The notes under the pieces were generated by a model. It saw nothing but the letters and a program-made list of their open reading frames with translations. It was not told the origin of the DNA and searched no databases. DNA of 15,278 nucleotides from STC-74 sp031423995 (lineage in GTDB: Bacteria > Patescibacteriota > Gracilibacteria > BD1-5 > UBA2023): NCBI GenBank assembly GCA_031423995.1, contig JANPGO010000107.1:1-15278 (forward strand). Reading direction: 5' to 3'. A program made the translations under genes and the position numbers. Positions 1 to 8,380 of the stretch are shown piece after piece; within the stretch, counting starts at the first letter, position 1; every line of letters starts with the position of its first letter.

Positions 1-3000
1 TCATCGGTGACTGTGCTCAAGCACAGATCTACTACAATGGACTGCAACAGATTTATGTTGGAGATCCAGCAGCAACGGGATGTGGTCTTCCTGGACTCTG
101 GGTAGCCATGCGAATCGGAGCAACCACATATGGAAATGGTGTCGATGGAGTAACTGCTACCGCCTGGTCAACCCAGTCAACAACAGGATCAACGAGTGGA
201 AATACCTATACTGCCACTTCGACGATGACACGTGTTGTCGGATGACTCACCTATACTGGTATTATCGACTGGAGTCATACCGCACCGAACAAGTTCTTCA
301 ATGTGTCTTGGCGAGTCATAGTTCCCGCAACCAATGCTGCCAATGTACGATTCTATTTCGCGAATGATAGCTATGTTGCTGGTGGAGATGCGAATGATAC
401 TGCATACTATACCATGACTGGTGGGCAAACAATCTGAGTCTATGATAGTGTCGCAAATGTGCTCTCTGCATTACGCTATCTCTCTGGAACCACTTGGACT
501 GCTTATGAAGCATGAACATACTCGACTGTTGCCTCTCGAATAACATGAGGAACTGATTTCGTGAGCACCATAACGACAACTGCAGATATGGGATTTTGAG
601 TGAATTGGAACTTCGGTACTGGGGCAAATGTTACCTATAGTGGTGCACTTGAGTGGAGACTCCTTCCCTATGTCGCGGCCAATGTTCCTGATCTCATTCC
701 TGGTATCGGATCACCAGAATGACCCCTCACGACCAATTATCTCTCACAGATTCCAGTCATCATCACCAATGCAGGAAATCTTGCATCAAGTGGTGTCCAT
801 ACCGTCATCCTCACCATACCCGCCAATATCAACGGACCTGTCTCTTCCTTCTCGGACAATGGTTGGTCCTGTGGAGCCCAGGTAGGAACAGGAGTGACCT
901 GTACCAAAACAACTGCCATCGCAGCACCGCTCGGAACCGATACGGTCCGAATTCCTGTGATCCCAACAACCGCAGCAAGTGGAAGTTCAGTTGTTTTCAC
1001 GGGAACAATCTCGAATCCAGGTGATTCCAATCTTACAAATAATGTGGCCTTTGCGATCAATGCAGTCGTATGAGGATCCCCGACATTTACTCCAGGATGA
1101 GTCGCCGGAGCAACACTCTGGCTCAGAGCGCAGAATGGAACCAACTGTACGACCACCGGATGTACGATCACAAGTTGGACGAATAGTGGAACCCTCGGAA
1201 CCCTAGCCAATGCCGTGACTGGACTTGGCACGGTCACCTATGATCCGACAAATAGCCTCAATGGAAATCCGACACTCTACTTCAACAGTGCATCGCTCAA
1301 TACCAATAATACTCTCAATGTGACCACCGCTGCTGCATCGATCATCAGTGTGACCAAGATGGCATGAGGAGGATCATTTCTCATCGGAACGCAGAGTGGA
1401 ACAGCGAATGCTATCAACTGGATCACGACACCAACATATGATCGGTTCGGACTCTTCGGTGGAACGAATTTCTACAGTGGAACCAATAATCAGTCAGCAA
1501 ATATCCCAGCCATAACAGATTCGACGCGATCAAGTACAGGTCTCGTAGCGGATAGAACGAATGGTCTCACCGTACAATCGAGTGGTGCCGTCGCTACCGT
1601 ATTCGCAGGAAATAGTGTATGAATCGGGCGGACAAATGTGACGAATTCAAGCCTCGCGAATGTAGGAGAAGTCATCATCTATCCGTCTGAGCTCACTGTC
1701 GCTGGTCGCAATCAAGTCGAATCCTATCTCGCAATCAAGTATGGTATCACGCTCGACCAGACGAGCCCGACGAATTATACCCTCTCGAATGGCAGTACCA
1801 TCTGGGATGCAGCAACGGCAGGATCATGGAAATACACTATCGCCGGTATTGCTCGTGATGATACCAGTACCCTTTCACAGCTTCGATCACAGTCCGTGAC
1901 GAATACGGGAGACATCATCGTCTCGAAGTCAAGTATCGGAACCAATCGTATGGCACTCCTCTGGGCGAATGACAATGCACAGATTTCGACCTTCACATGA
2001 ACCGATGCCCCAACAGGATTCCAGCGTATCAGTCGTGAGTGGTATTTCCAGGAGAAAAATGGAGACCTCGGAACAGTGAATATCTCCTATCCAAGTGCCT
2101 CCGTGGCAACAGGGTTCACTGCACCACTCTTGCTCCTTGCGGATACGGATAGTATTTTTGCGACCGGTGCTACCGCCTACACAGGAACCTATAATACAGG
2201 TGCAGCGACATGGGATTTCTCACTCAATATCAGTGATGGACAGTATGTGACCTTCGCGAAAACAGTCAGCACGGACACAACTCCGCCCGTCATCACGAGT
2301 GTGAATCTCGCGAGTGGCACACTGATGCCACTCGGGACATTTTCCTACAGTTTCTCCTATGCTGACACAGGATCGAGTATCAATACGAGTTCTGTCACCC
2401 TCGGGATCTACTCATGGAATACCGGATCGAGCACGTGGAATGCGACGAATCTTGCAGGAACCTATATGACTCCCACCACGATCACCTCGAGTACTGGTGC
2501 TTTCCAGATCACGAATCTTCCCTATGGGAAATATCGATTCGATATGATCGTCGCCGATACCAATGGAAATACCCTCACCCAGAGTACAACGCTTTTTGTC
2601 GATGCGATCGAGTGGATCATCAGTGGACCGCTCTATGATATCGGTGACAGCCAGACCAACATCGTCACCTTCGGAACGGGTGAACTCCTCATCACCGTGA
2701 AGACAGTCGGCGCAGGATTCGATCTCTCTATGCTCCGCTCGCAGGATCTCACCCTCGGTAGTGGGTCGATCTCGGTCTGGAATGGAACGACTGGTTGGGG
2801 ATATGACCTCTACAATGGTGTGAGCTATTCTGGATCGCTCAGCGCCCACGGGACGACGCAGACACTCGCAAGTATCGCCAAAAATATCAATCAGTCAGGA
2901 CAGAAAACGACCTATGTCTATCGAGTGAAATACGGTGTCCTTCCAACCGTGAATGATGCAGATGGAAGCTATACAGGAAAGATGCAGTTCGGGATCAATC

Positions 3001-3011
3001 TGATATATTAG
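1..3011 (+). CDS. Giant beta-rich surface protein, LamG-like and DUF8202-like (5' partial)
   Basis: This is the C-terminal 1002 residues of a large secreted or surface protein. The first whole codon is at 3 and the stop is TAG. Eleven in-frame TGA codons (for example 243-245 and 1998-2000) are read as Gly. Residues about 240-350 look like a DUF11-type beta-sandwich repeat (IPVIITNAGN, then ISNPGDSNLTNN). From about residue 360 a LamG/concanavalin-like stretch begins (TPGGVAGATLWLRA). Residues about 550-650 match the region often found after LamG in Bacteroidota-type adhesins (EVIIYPSELT, VESYLAIKYGITL, IAGIARDD; the DUF8202-like pattern). A TTPPVITSV linker then leads to Ig-like or WxL-like C-terminal strands (DGSYTGKMQFG). 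Composition is rich in Thr, Ser, Asn and Gly and nearly free of Lys. I see no sorting signal at the C terminus. A role in adhesion or as an S-layer-like protein is inferred from architecture; domain names come from remembered patterns. Confidence 0.85.
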
Positions 3012-3030
3012 AAATATTTTCTTGCAATGA

Positions 3031-3064
3031 AGAAATATTCCTCTATTCTTGAGGAATATTTTCT
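3031..3064 (+). terminator. Hairpin terminator after the surface protein
   Basis: An 11-bp stem (AAATATTCCTC at 3033-3043 with GAGGAATATTT at 3051-3061) around a 7-nt loop is followed by TTTCT. It begins 21 nt after the TAG stop and ends just before the next gene, so it probably ends transcription of the surface-protein gene. Confidence 0.6.
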
Positions 3065-3076
3065 AATACTCTCATC

Positions 3077-3658
3077 ATGTCCCACTCACGCACTCTTTCG
3101 ATTATCCTTGTTCCAATAACTTCATTGCTTCTGACTTCTTGCACATCCCAACAAGCTCCTATTCTCCCATCGAATCCAACTCATATAGAGCAAGCTTGAG
3201 AAAATACTAGTTCTACCAGTACAGGAACAACCGCAATAGGAAGCACTGTCACCATGGAAGCCATCAATGGTATATCTGTTCCTCCTGAACCAGATGCAGT
3301 ACTCAATAATGCAACTCTTGCGGGAATTGATGTGAATAATAATTGAGTGAGGGATGATATAGAACGAAGAGTCGCTGAAAAATCATTAAAAGAGTCTGGT
3401 TATAATGCCAAGATGAAGATAGCAACTATAACTCAGAAGCTTTTGGTATCTCCACGTGTAACACAACAAGAAATGGATATGATACAGCATGATTTAAATT
3501 GTGCCGCAATTGCATCAATTGAATCTAGAGGCAGTACTAGCAATATATCAATTGAAGTATTGGTTTTAAATACATCAGTTCGACTCACTACTTATAGGAA
3601 TAAAACAATGGGCTATAGTGGTGGCATCATGTATATCAATGATGATAGCTGTAAATAA
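3077..3658 (+). CDS. Small lipoprotein with EF-hand-like calcium loop
   Basis: A 193-residue protein read with two TGA-Gly codons (3197-3199, Gly41; 3344-3346, Gly90). The N terminus is a lipoprotein signal peptide: one basic residue, a hydrophobic core, then the lipobox LTSC with Cys22. A Ser/Thr-rich linker follows, then the motif DVNNNGVRDDIE at residues 85-96. This fits the 12-residue EF-hand/dockerin-type calcium loop, with ligands at positions 1, 3, 5, 9 and 12 and Gly at position 6. That Gly is encoded by TGA. The C-terminal 95 residues form an unrecognised, mixed helical region with two Cys (in NCAAIAS and near the end, SCK). It is probably anchored to the outer face of the membrane after Lgt lipidation. 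Specific function unknown. Confidence 0.8.
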
Positions 3659-3790
3659 TAAGAAATGGGTTTGATCAGTACAGTCATCTCTATTTAGCAC
3701 AAACCATATCACTGAGTCTGAATTATCGGATTATTTTTATGACGTTCGATCGAGGAAATATTCAACTATGGCAGTAAACGATGTCTTAAA

Positions 3791-4297
3791 TTACTCCCCT
3801 CACTTAATCGTCAGTGCATAACTCTGCCCTGCACTCGTGAGCACTGGATCGACAGGAGCGATCTCGGTCTCATCTGAGAGAGTCGCATGCAGATGAGTGA
3901 TGATATCTCCCGCATAGAATTGTGCTTTGTTCTTATGGAGTGTGACGAGTGAGACTCCTGATTCACTGGAAGTGATCGTGATATCTGGATCCGTCGAGGT
4001 GAGTCCGAGGAATCGCTCGGGATTGCCAAGGAGTGTCAGTGTCAGCGTATCGACATCATAGGCATCTTTCCCGATTCTGAGACTGATGTCAGCTCCACTT
4101 CGCTCGACCATGAGGTCGGCCGTGTAGTCGACTTTCGCCTGTGAACCTGCTTCGAGGACATTTGCGAGGAGCATCGAACGAGGACCCATCTGATTGAGTC
4201 CACCGACGATAGCGACAGAGAGTGTGAGGGCGACGATGAGAGAACTCGTATACTTGCGAACACTCGCTCGATGATATGCCGTGAAAAAATCTTTCAT
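3791..4297 (-). CDS. Membrane-anchored cohesin-like beta-sandwich protein
   Basis: A 168-residue protein. TGA at 3800-3802 is Gly, so the protein runs three residues further (Gly-Gly-Glu) to TAA at 3791-3793. The start is set at ATG 4297. A longer reading from TTG 4369 is excluded because that codon is the first half of a perfect -35 box. Residues about 17-35 form one transmembrane segment after a basic N terminus (YHRASVRKY), so the rest lies outside the membrane. The outer part (about 60-165) alternates short hydrophobic strands (DISLRIG, DTLTLTLLGNPERFL, AGDIITHLHATL) in the style of cohesin-like domains. It is divergent from the gene at 4378 and has its own promoter. Function unknown; the cohesin likeness is weak and from pattern only. 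Confidence 0.75.
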
Positions 4298-4308
4298 AAA
4301 AGAGAAAA

Positions 4309-4320
4309 AAGTATATACTT
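4309..4320. promoter_or_regulatory. 12-bp palindrome in the leader, possible operator
   Basis: AAGTATATACTT is a perfect palindrome sitting about 14-25 nt after the predicted start point of the strong minus-strand promoter. The position would suit a repressor site. This is inference: AT-rich palindromes this short can arise by chance. Confidence 0.3.
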
Positions 4321-4340
4321 TCGTGGATTGAACAAAAAAG

Positions 4341-4369
4341 ATTATAGAGTATTTCACCATTTCTGTCAA
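4341..4369 (-). promoter_or_regulatory. Perfect consensus sigma70-type promoter
   Basis: On the minus strand, TTGACA (4369-4364), a 17-nt spacer and TATAAT (4346-4341) match both consensus hexamers exactly. The start point would be near 4334, giving a leader of about 37 nt before ATG 4297. It lies in the 80-nt gap shared with the divergent gene at 4378. Confidence 0.85.
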
Positions 4370-4377
4370 ATTTTCCC

Positions 4378-4749
4378 ATGCAATTGAAGTCCTATTTTTT
4401 CATCCTCTTCATCATCTTCCTCTCGAGCAGCACTTCTGCTCTCCTCCTACTCTACTATATGAGTCCTGAGAGAGATATCCAGACTGCTCTGATCCTGATG
4501 GGAACTTCGATATTTCTCTCTGGATCCAGTATCCTCTCGATGATCGTCTTCTTCATGAAGAAGATTTATTACCGTGGTGATATCTCAATATCGACGATGA
4601 ATGCAAGCGTCCGACAATCGATCCTGATAACGGTCGGAGGGATTATCATGTTCATCCTCTATGTTCTCCACCTCTTCGAACCCAAGCTCATCATGATCGC
4701 CTGGGCTGCGATGGCTTGTCTTGAAGTGATGGCACAGGCGGTGGAATAA
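4378..4749 (+). CDS. Small integral membrane protein
   Basis: A 123-residue protein that contains no TGA and ends in TAA. Hydrophobic segments at about 7-28, 38-60, 78-98 and 100-118 suggest four transmembrane helices. The loop between helices 2 and 3 is basic (MKKIYYRGD) and carries SVRQSIL, a pattern I associate with small uncharacterised CPR membrane proteins. It is transcribed away from the beta-sandwich gene at 3791-4297, and the tandem repeat begins right after its stop. No Shine-Dalgarno sequence precedes the ATG. Function unknown. Confidence 0.75.
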   Translation: MQLKSYFFILFIIFLSSSTSALLLLYYMSPERDIQTALILMGTSIFLSGSSILSMIVFFMKKIYYRGDISISTMNASVRQSILITVGGIIMFILYVLHLFEPKLIMIAWAAMACLEVMAQAVE

Positions 4750-4750
4750 G

Positions 4751-4824
4751 GAAGTTAGAAGTTAGAAGTTAGAAGTTAGAAGTTAGAAGTTAGAAGTTAG
4801 AAGTTAGAAGTTAGAAGTTAGAAG
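4751..4824. repeat. Ten tandem copies of the heptamer GAAGTTA
   Basis: Ten exact copies of GAAGTTA occupy 4751-4820, followed by a partial GAAG. The array starts immediately after the stop of the upstream gene and ends just before a possible promoter for the next one. On the minus strand the unit reads TTCTAAC, related to other NTCTAAN heptads in this window (6394, 6444, 15128-15207). Perfect copies suggest recent slippage. Confidence 0.95.
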
Positions 4825-4830
4825 AGACTA

Positions 4831-4859
4831 TTGAAATTTATCCAGTATCAACTCATATT
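4831..4859 (+). promoter_or_regulatory. Possible promoter of the His-rich protein gene
   Basis: TTGAAA (4831-4836), a 17-nt spacer and CATATT (4854-4859) make a fair sigma70-type match, directly downstream of the heptamer array and 22 nt before the ATG. The -10 box matches consensus at only four of six bases. Confidence 0.4.
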
Positions 4860-4881
4860 TTCCCGTTATCAATAAACCAAT

Positions 4882-5502
4882 ATGAAACCATTTCTCAAAA
4901 TTCTCTCCTGTATCATCGTCGTTCTGCTCACGGTTGGCATCACCTATATTCTCATCCCCCGTCCGTATCAGGTACACTGGCATGCGAATTTTTCGGTCTT
5001 TCTCGATGGGAAACAATGGGACTTCGGCAAGGATATCTACATGGAAGAGACTTCCCGGTGCAATATCACGACCGATGTGAAGCCACAGGATCGCATCCAC
5101 CTCCATGAGAACAAGTGAGACCTCGTGCATGTCCATATGGCTGCCGCTACATGGTGAGACCTCTTTGCCAATCTCGAATGGGGAATGGGAAGTGGTTACC
5201 TCGTCGATGACTATGGGAAGATATACCTCGCCGGAAGTGGGAAGAATATCTTCTATTTCATCAATGGTGAACCAGTCAGAAATCCACAGAATATCGTCGT
5301 CGGCAGTGAGGATAGGTTCCTCGTCTACTATGGAACTGGGTCAAGAGAAGAAGTGAGAAAAGACTACCTCGAGAAGGTACCAAAAACAGCTCATGAATAC
5401 AATCAAAAAGCCGATCCAGCGAGCTGTGGATCGAATACCTATGGATGGCTCACTCCAATTGCAGAGCCGATCCATGAATGGCTCGAACATTTTGAAGGAT
5501 AG
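4882..5502 (+). CDS. Membrane-anchored His-rich extracytoplasmic protein
   Basis: A 206-residue protein read with two TGA-Gly codons (5116-5118, Gly79; 5155-5157, Gly92) and ending in TAG. Residues about 4-25 form one N-terminal transmembrane anchor, and the rest should lie outside. Directly after it comes HWHANFSVFLDG (32-43), then HLH (73-75), HVH (83-85) and TWGDLF (90-95). The spaced HxH pairs suggest metal binding. The Gly of TWG is TGA, and I recall TWGDFF as a recurring motif in CPR relatives of this protein. Two Cys (60 and one near 185) could pair. It is followed, after an IR element, by a Cys-motif membrane protein in the same direction. No enzyme family is recognised; metal handling is an inference. 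Confidence 0.8.
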
Positions 5503-5537
5503 TGTTATAATCCATTTTCTTGAACAAAAAAACCATA

Positions 5538-5616
5538 CTTTTGTCATTCTCGTTTACGAGAATCTGTCACATTGGGTAACATAGGAACAGATTCTCCTAT
5601 CGGAGAATGACAAAAG
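5538..5616. repeat. Palindromic MITE-like element TGTCATTCTC...GAGAATGACA
   Basis: Outer arms of 14 bp (5538-5551 with 5603-5616) and inner arms of 10 bp (5558-5567 with 5587-5596) pair across the element. Each half can also fold by itself: TTCTCG-TTTA-CGAGAA (5548-5563) and ATTCTCC-TATC-GGAGAAT (5591-5608). The TGTCATTC...GAATGACA ends resemble the very common non-coding palindromic repeats of many bacterial genomes. Related ends occur at 6236-6392 and 12798-12908. It may also end transcription of the upstream gene. Confidence 0.75.
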
Positions 5617-5696
5617 GGGGAAATAGTGAACCTACTATTTCAAGCGATCTCACTCCATCCAAGCTTCGAACATTCACTCACCATAAGCCCACAATT

Positions 5697-6170
5697 ATGC
5701 TTCCCAACCTCCAGAAACCATTTCGAAATACGGCACTCATATTCACTTTTATCTTCCTTGTGATCCTCTGAGGATATATCTGGTGGACGTTCACCGATAT
5801 TCGGGTTATGTTCGGGAATTATGGACCAATTCATACCTATACTGACATCATCCTCTCACTCCTGATGATCATAGGATTTCCACTTTTTCTTATCGGAATG
5901 CTCTACAAGTGACTCAAGTTCGGACATAAGGAAAACCTCCATCATAAGTCATGAATCGGAACTGTCGGTGGAATCATCGGGACTATCCTCTCAGGATGCT
6001 CATGTTGCGGACTCACCCTCGCATCATACTTCTGACTCCTTCCCCTCATGAACCTCCTCCCCTATGATGGACTCGAGATCAAAGTTCTCGGAACACTCTG
6101 ACTCCTCTGGGCACTCCATGATACGTATCGAAATCTCGAAGTGTGTCGAATGCCGAAGAAGACGAAATAA
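5697..6170 (+). CDS. Small membrane protein with GCSCCG motif
   Basis: A 157-residue protein with five TGA-Gly codons (5769, 5910, 5952, 6033, 6099) and a TAA stop. Hydrophobic segments near 12-32, 52-70, 87-120 and 124-142 suggest three or four transmembrane helices. The motif GCSCCG (100-105) lies in a glycine-rich helix, and GLEIKVLGTLGLLWALHD follows it. Near the C terminus a further Cys occurs (LEVCRM). The Cys cluster in the membrane suggests metal binding or thiol redox. Similar small CPR membrane proteins with a conserved Cys pair and LEIK motif exist as far as I recall, without a known function. The His-rich protein upstream would fit a shared metal or redox role (inference). Confidence 0.75.
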
Positions 6171-6235
6171 ATCAGGATACCGCAAAGGGATTAAGTTTAC
6201 TTAATTATTAGTTACTATTAACAATCTTGAAATAT

Positions 6236-6392
6236 GTCATTTCGAATCCATGAAGTAGAACTGAATGGTGAGAAATCTTCCATACAAGATACCATAATTT
6301 GAAGATTTATGAATAGTACCTAAATACTCAGAGCAGATCCTTCGCTTCACTCAGGATGACACAAGTTTAGTGATCTTCGAATAACGAGTGAC
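6236..6392. repeat. MITE-like intergenic repeat region
   Basis: The stretch starts TGTCATTTCGAATC (6236) and has TCAGGATGACA ending at 6362, so the ends are inverted. A second end-like piece, CTTCGAATAACGAGTGACA, lies at about 6374-6392. The end GATCCTTCGCTTCACTCAGG (continuing to TGACA) agrees with the copy at 12851-12876 at 20 of 26 positions by hand alignment. No coding frame is seen. The left flank (6190-6205) holds a small AT-rich hairpin after the previous gene. Confidence 0.55.
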
Positions 6393-6393
6393 A

Positions 6394-6457
6394 ATCTAAA
6401 ATCTCTTTTCTATATCCTACTTCTCCCTCCTCTACTTCCTATCTCCTAAAATCTAAA
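6394..6457 (+). repeat. Heptad repeats (NTCTAAA) before the Lgt-like gene
   Basis: ATCTAAA occurs at 6394-6400, and TCCTAAA plus ATCTAAA run in tandem at 6444-6457, separated by CT-rich sequence. The second pair contains TAAAAT (6447-6452), a five-of-six match to a -10 box, ending seven bases before the GTG start of the next gene. The repeat may therefore supply a promoter element for a leaderless transcript; no good -35 box is present. Confidence 0.45.
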
Positions 6458-6459
6458 AC

Positions 6460-7194
6460 GTGTCTTCCTTCGACTACGACTATTGGCATATCAAGATCCT
6501 CTACGACCTCGCTGGCTATATCACTGCCTTTCTCGCGACATGGTTTTTTTATCGGAAAGTTTTCCGAAAGGATGAACTCCCGAATCCCTTCACGAGTCAG
6601 AGTCAGAAATGGGAATACTATCTCTACATCATTGCTGGAGCGATGATCGGTGGGATGATCATATCGACCTTCGATGGAGCGATGATCGCCGGACGCAATC
6701 CTGAGTGAGGGATTCTCCTCTCGAAATCGATTGCCTGAGCGCTCTTCGGATGAGTGATCACCGCTGAGGTCTATAAATACTTCCATGATATCCATACACC
6801 GACTGGAATACTCTTCCTCCCTGGGATCGTCCTCTGAGTCCTCATCGGGAGACTCTGAGCCATCGCTACAGGAATGCGCGACTTCACCTACTGACTTCCG
6901 ACCTCACTCCCATGGGGGATGGATTTCTGAGACGGAATCCCGAGACATCCGACGATGATCTATGAGATGATGCTTCTCTCGATATTTTTTGTGATTTTTT
7001 GTTTCTGACTATACTCTCGGAAACGGACTTGGTGGATACAGCATGGATTCTATGTCTTCATTCTCGTCTATTTCATCTATCGTTTCTCCGTCGGATTCGT
7101 CCAGCCCTATAGTACTTGGTGGTTCGGACTCTCAACGTATCAGATTATTTCAATACCTATGGGAGTATACTGATATATCATGTTGAGAAAGTAG
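6460..7194 (+). CDS. Prolipoprotein diacylglyceryl transferase-like protein
   Basis: Lgt-family integral membrane protein (244 residues) that would move a diacylglyceryl group from a phospholipid to the Cys of a lipobox. The start is GTG 6460, with an in-frame TAA two codons upstream. Nine TGA-Gly codons are read. About six or seven hydrophobic segments are visible. Family landmarks are KSIAGALFGG (89-98), IGRLG (129-133, the last Gly from TGA), TYGLPTSLPWGMDFGDG (143-159), RHPTMIYE (162-169) and, near the C terminus, YRFSVGFVQP. The family normally has Asn after GRLG; here it is Ala134, so this may be a diverged Lgt paralogue with another substrate. It heads a same-strand run with three small membrane proteins and a radical SAM enzyme. 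Family is firm; substrate is not. Confidence 0.85.
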
Positions 7195-7224
7195 TGGTAT
7201 TCAATATACTTCATTATAAATTTT

Positions 7225-7494
7225 ATGGAAATTCTCAAAATACTTAAGGTACTTATTCTCATAGGAGTCACTTGTATAGTATGAGCTCTTATTGTATGCG
7301 GATCTGCGATACTCATGACATCATTGAGTGAGACTGTTGTACAGACCTTGATCTATATATTTTATGCTATTATATTGATTTGAATTCTCTATAGGATTTT
7401 TCCTGAATTTTTCCAAAACTTGAAGCACTCATTATGAAAGAAAATAGGAAAACATTCAAGAAAAATAAGAAAACAGACTCCTACTAAAAAATAG
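7225..7494 (+). CDS. Small membrane protein, CGx-motif group, copy 1
   Basis: An 89-residue protein with three TGA-Gly codons (7282, 7381, 7435) and a TAG stop. Two hydrophobic segments (about 5-32 and 38-57) are followed by a very basic tail (KKIGKHSRKIRKQ) that should face the cytoplasm. The first segment contains TCIVGALIVCGSAIL, similar to VTCGGTILL and ITCGGNILL in the two next genes, so the three may be diverged paralogues. It starts 30 nt after the Lgt-like gene in the same direction. Function unknown. Confidence 0.7.
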
Positions 7495-7530
7495 GAATCT
7501 ACTCCTTAATACTACATAATCATACTCATT

Positions 7531-8370
7531 ATGCCTCCTCTTCTCAAAAGTATTCTCCTACTCATTGTTATCTCGATCATCACTTTCTGAGTGACCTGTG
7601 GTGGAACAATTCTTCTATTTGTAGGATGATACTCATGATGAGGGTGATGAGTGGTCGCCTGATGAGCAATTATTCTTCTTGGGATCTTATTTCTCTTCTT
7701 TATCTTGAGAAAATTCCTCAAAATATATATATGGCGATACATCGGGATATCAATACTACTCAGCCTTCTGACATATATAGTTGGATATAGTTTTTTCATT
7801 CTTGGGATTGACGGGCTCTTGATGCGAGTCCCTTGACTCAATCTCCTCTCCTATATCTTCTCCCTTGTCTGACTGATCCTCTCAGTCTATATTTTCCACT
7901 TCTATCGCATGAAGGCTCTTGTAGAAAAAGAAAATATAGGGAATATGGCATCAGATATACGGACAATATTCTATACTCTTTTTGGTCCGCTCATCAGGTT
8001 AATCACTGGTACAAGAAATCCAGTCCAAATCGAGTCGAGTATTTCAGAAGCATCTTCCATTCATTCATCTGAATCGATCGATCTGATGAATTCTCTCGCA
8101 CAAGTAGATATATCTAGTATCCATAGTGTCAGGTTCTCATCCCGAAACTGAACAGAGTTCCAGCTCGAGACTGAGAACATGATTCGTCTGGCGAAATATG
8201 TGACGATGAAGATGGGGAAAATGGATTTTGAACCTCACGAGCTGGAGACGATATTTCAGTATGTTGATAATAATATTGTTTCACGCATTGCCCCTGATAT
8301 GAGAGAAAAAATTAAATTACTGCTCCATGAATTCGTGGAACATGGAGGAAGAGTGGATTTTATATCATAA
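7531..8370 (+). CDS. Polytopic membrane protein with TGA-coded polyglycine, copy 2
   Basis: A 279-residue protein with eleven TGA-Gly codons and a TAA stop. The first transmembrane segment ends in VTCGGTILLF. A glycine-rich turn follows (GGYSGGGGGVVAGG, residues 32-45); seven of its codons at 7627-7665 are TGA. Two or three more transmembrane segments run to about residue 125. The remaining 150 residues are soluble, acidic and Ser-rich, then helical (ENMIRLAKYVTMKMGK; DNNIVSRIAPDMREKIKLLL), and probably cytoplasmic. It lies between two small proteins with a similar first helix. No family recognised. Confidence 0.75.
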
Positions 8371-8380
8371 CTCTTTTCTA

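Noticed and set aside
737..1237. 166-residue frame on the minus strand
   Set aside because: It lies wholly opposite the surface protein, is low in complexity (Val/Pro/Ala-rich) and has no family signature. It is a shadow of the Thr/Ser-rich codons.
80..3011. A series of short frames, or a decayed pseudogene with many nonsense mutations
   Set aside because: Frame 3 is open over the whole stretch except at TGA, codon use stays constant, and TGAs fall at glycine-like positions such as TPGGV. Random decay would also give TAA, TAG and frameshifts.
4298..4369. Longer N terminus for the beta-sandwich protein, from TTG 4369
   Set aside because: That TTG is the start of a perfect -35 box and the extension runs over the -10 box, so it is promoter and not coding. 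ATG 4297 leads directly into a sensible membrane anchor.
4751..4820. CRISPR array
   Set aside because: The units are 7 nt with no spacers and no cas genes are near. It is a simple tandem repeat.
5548..5563. Stand-alone terminator
   Set aside because: The small hairpin is only part of a larger element with matching outer arms, so the repeat explanation covers more of the sequence; termination is kept only as a side role.
6236..6259. Part of a tRNA gene (TTCGAATCC looks like a T-loop)
   Set aside because: No acceptor or anticodon stems can be paired around it, and the sequence fits the repeat family ends instead.
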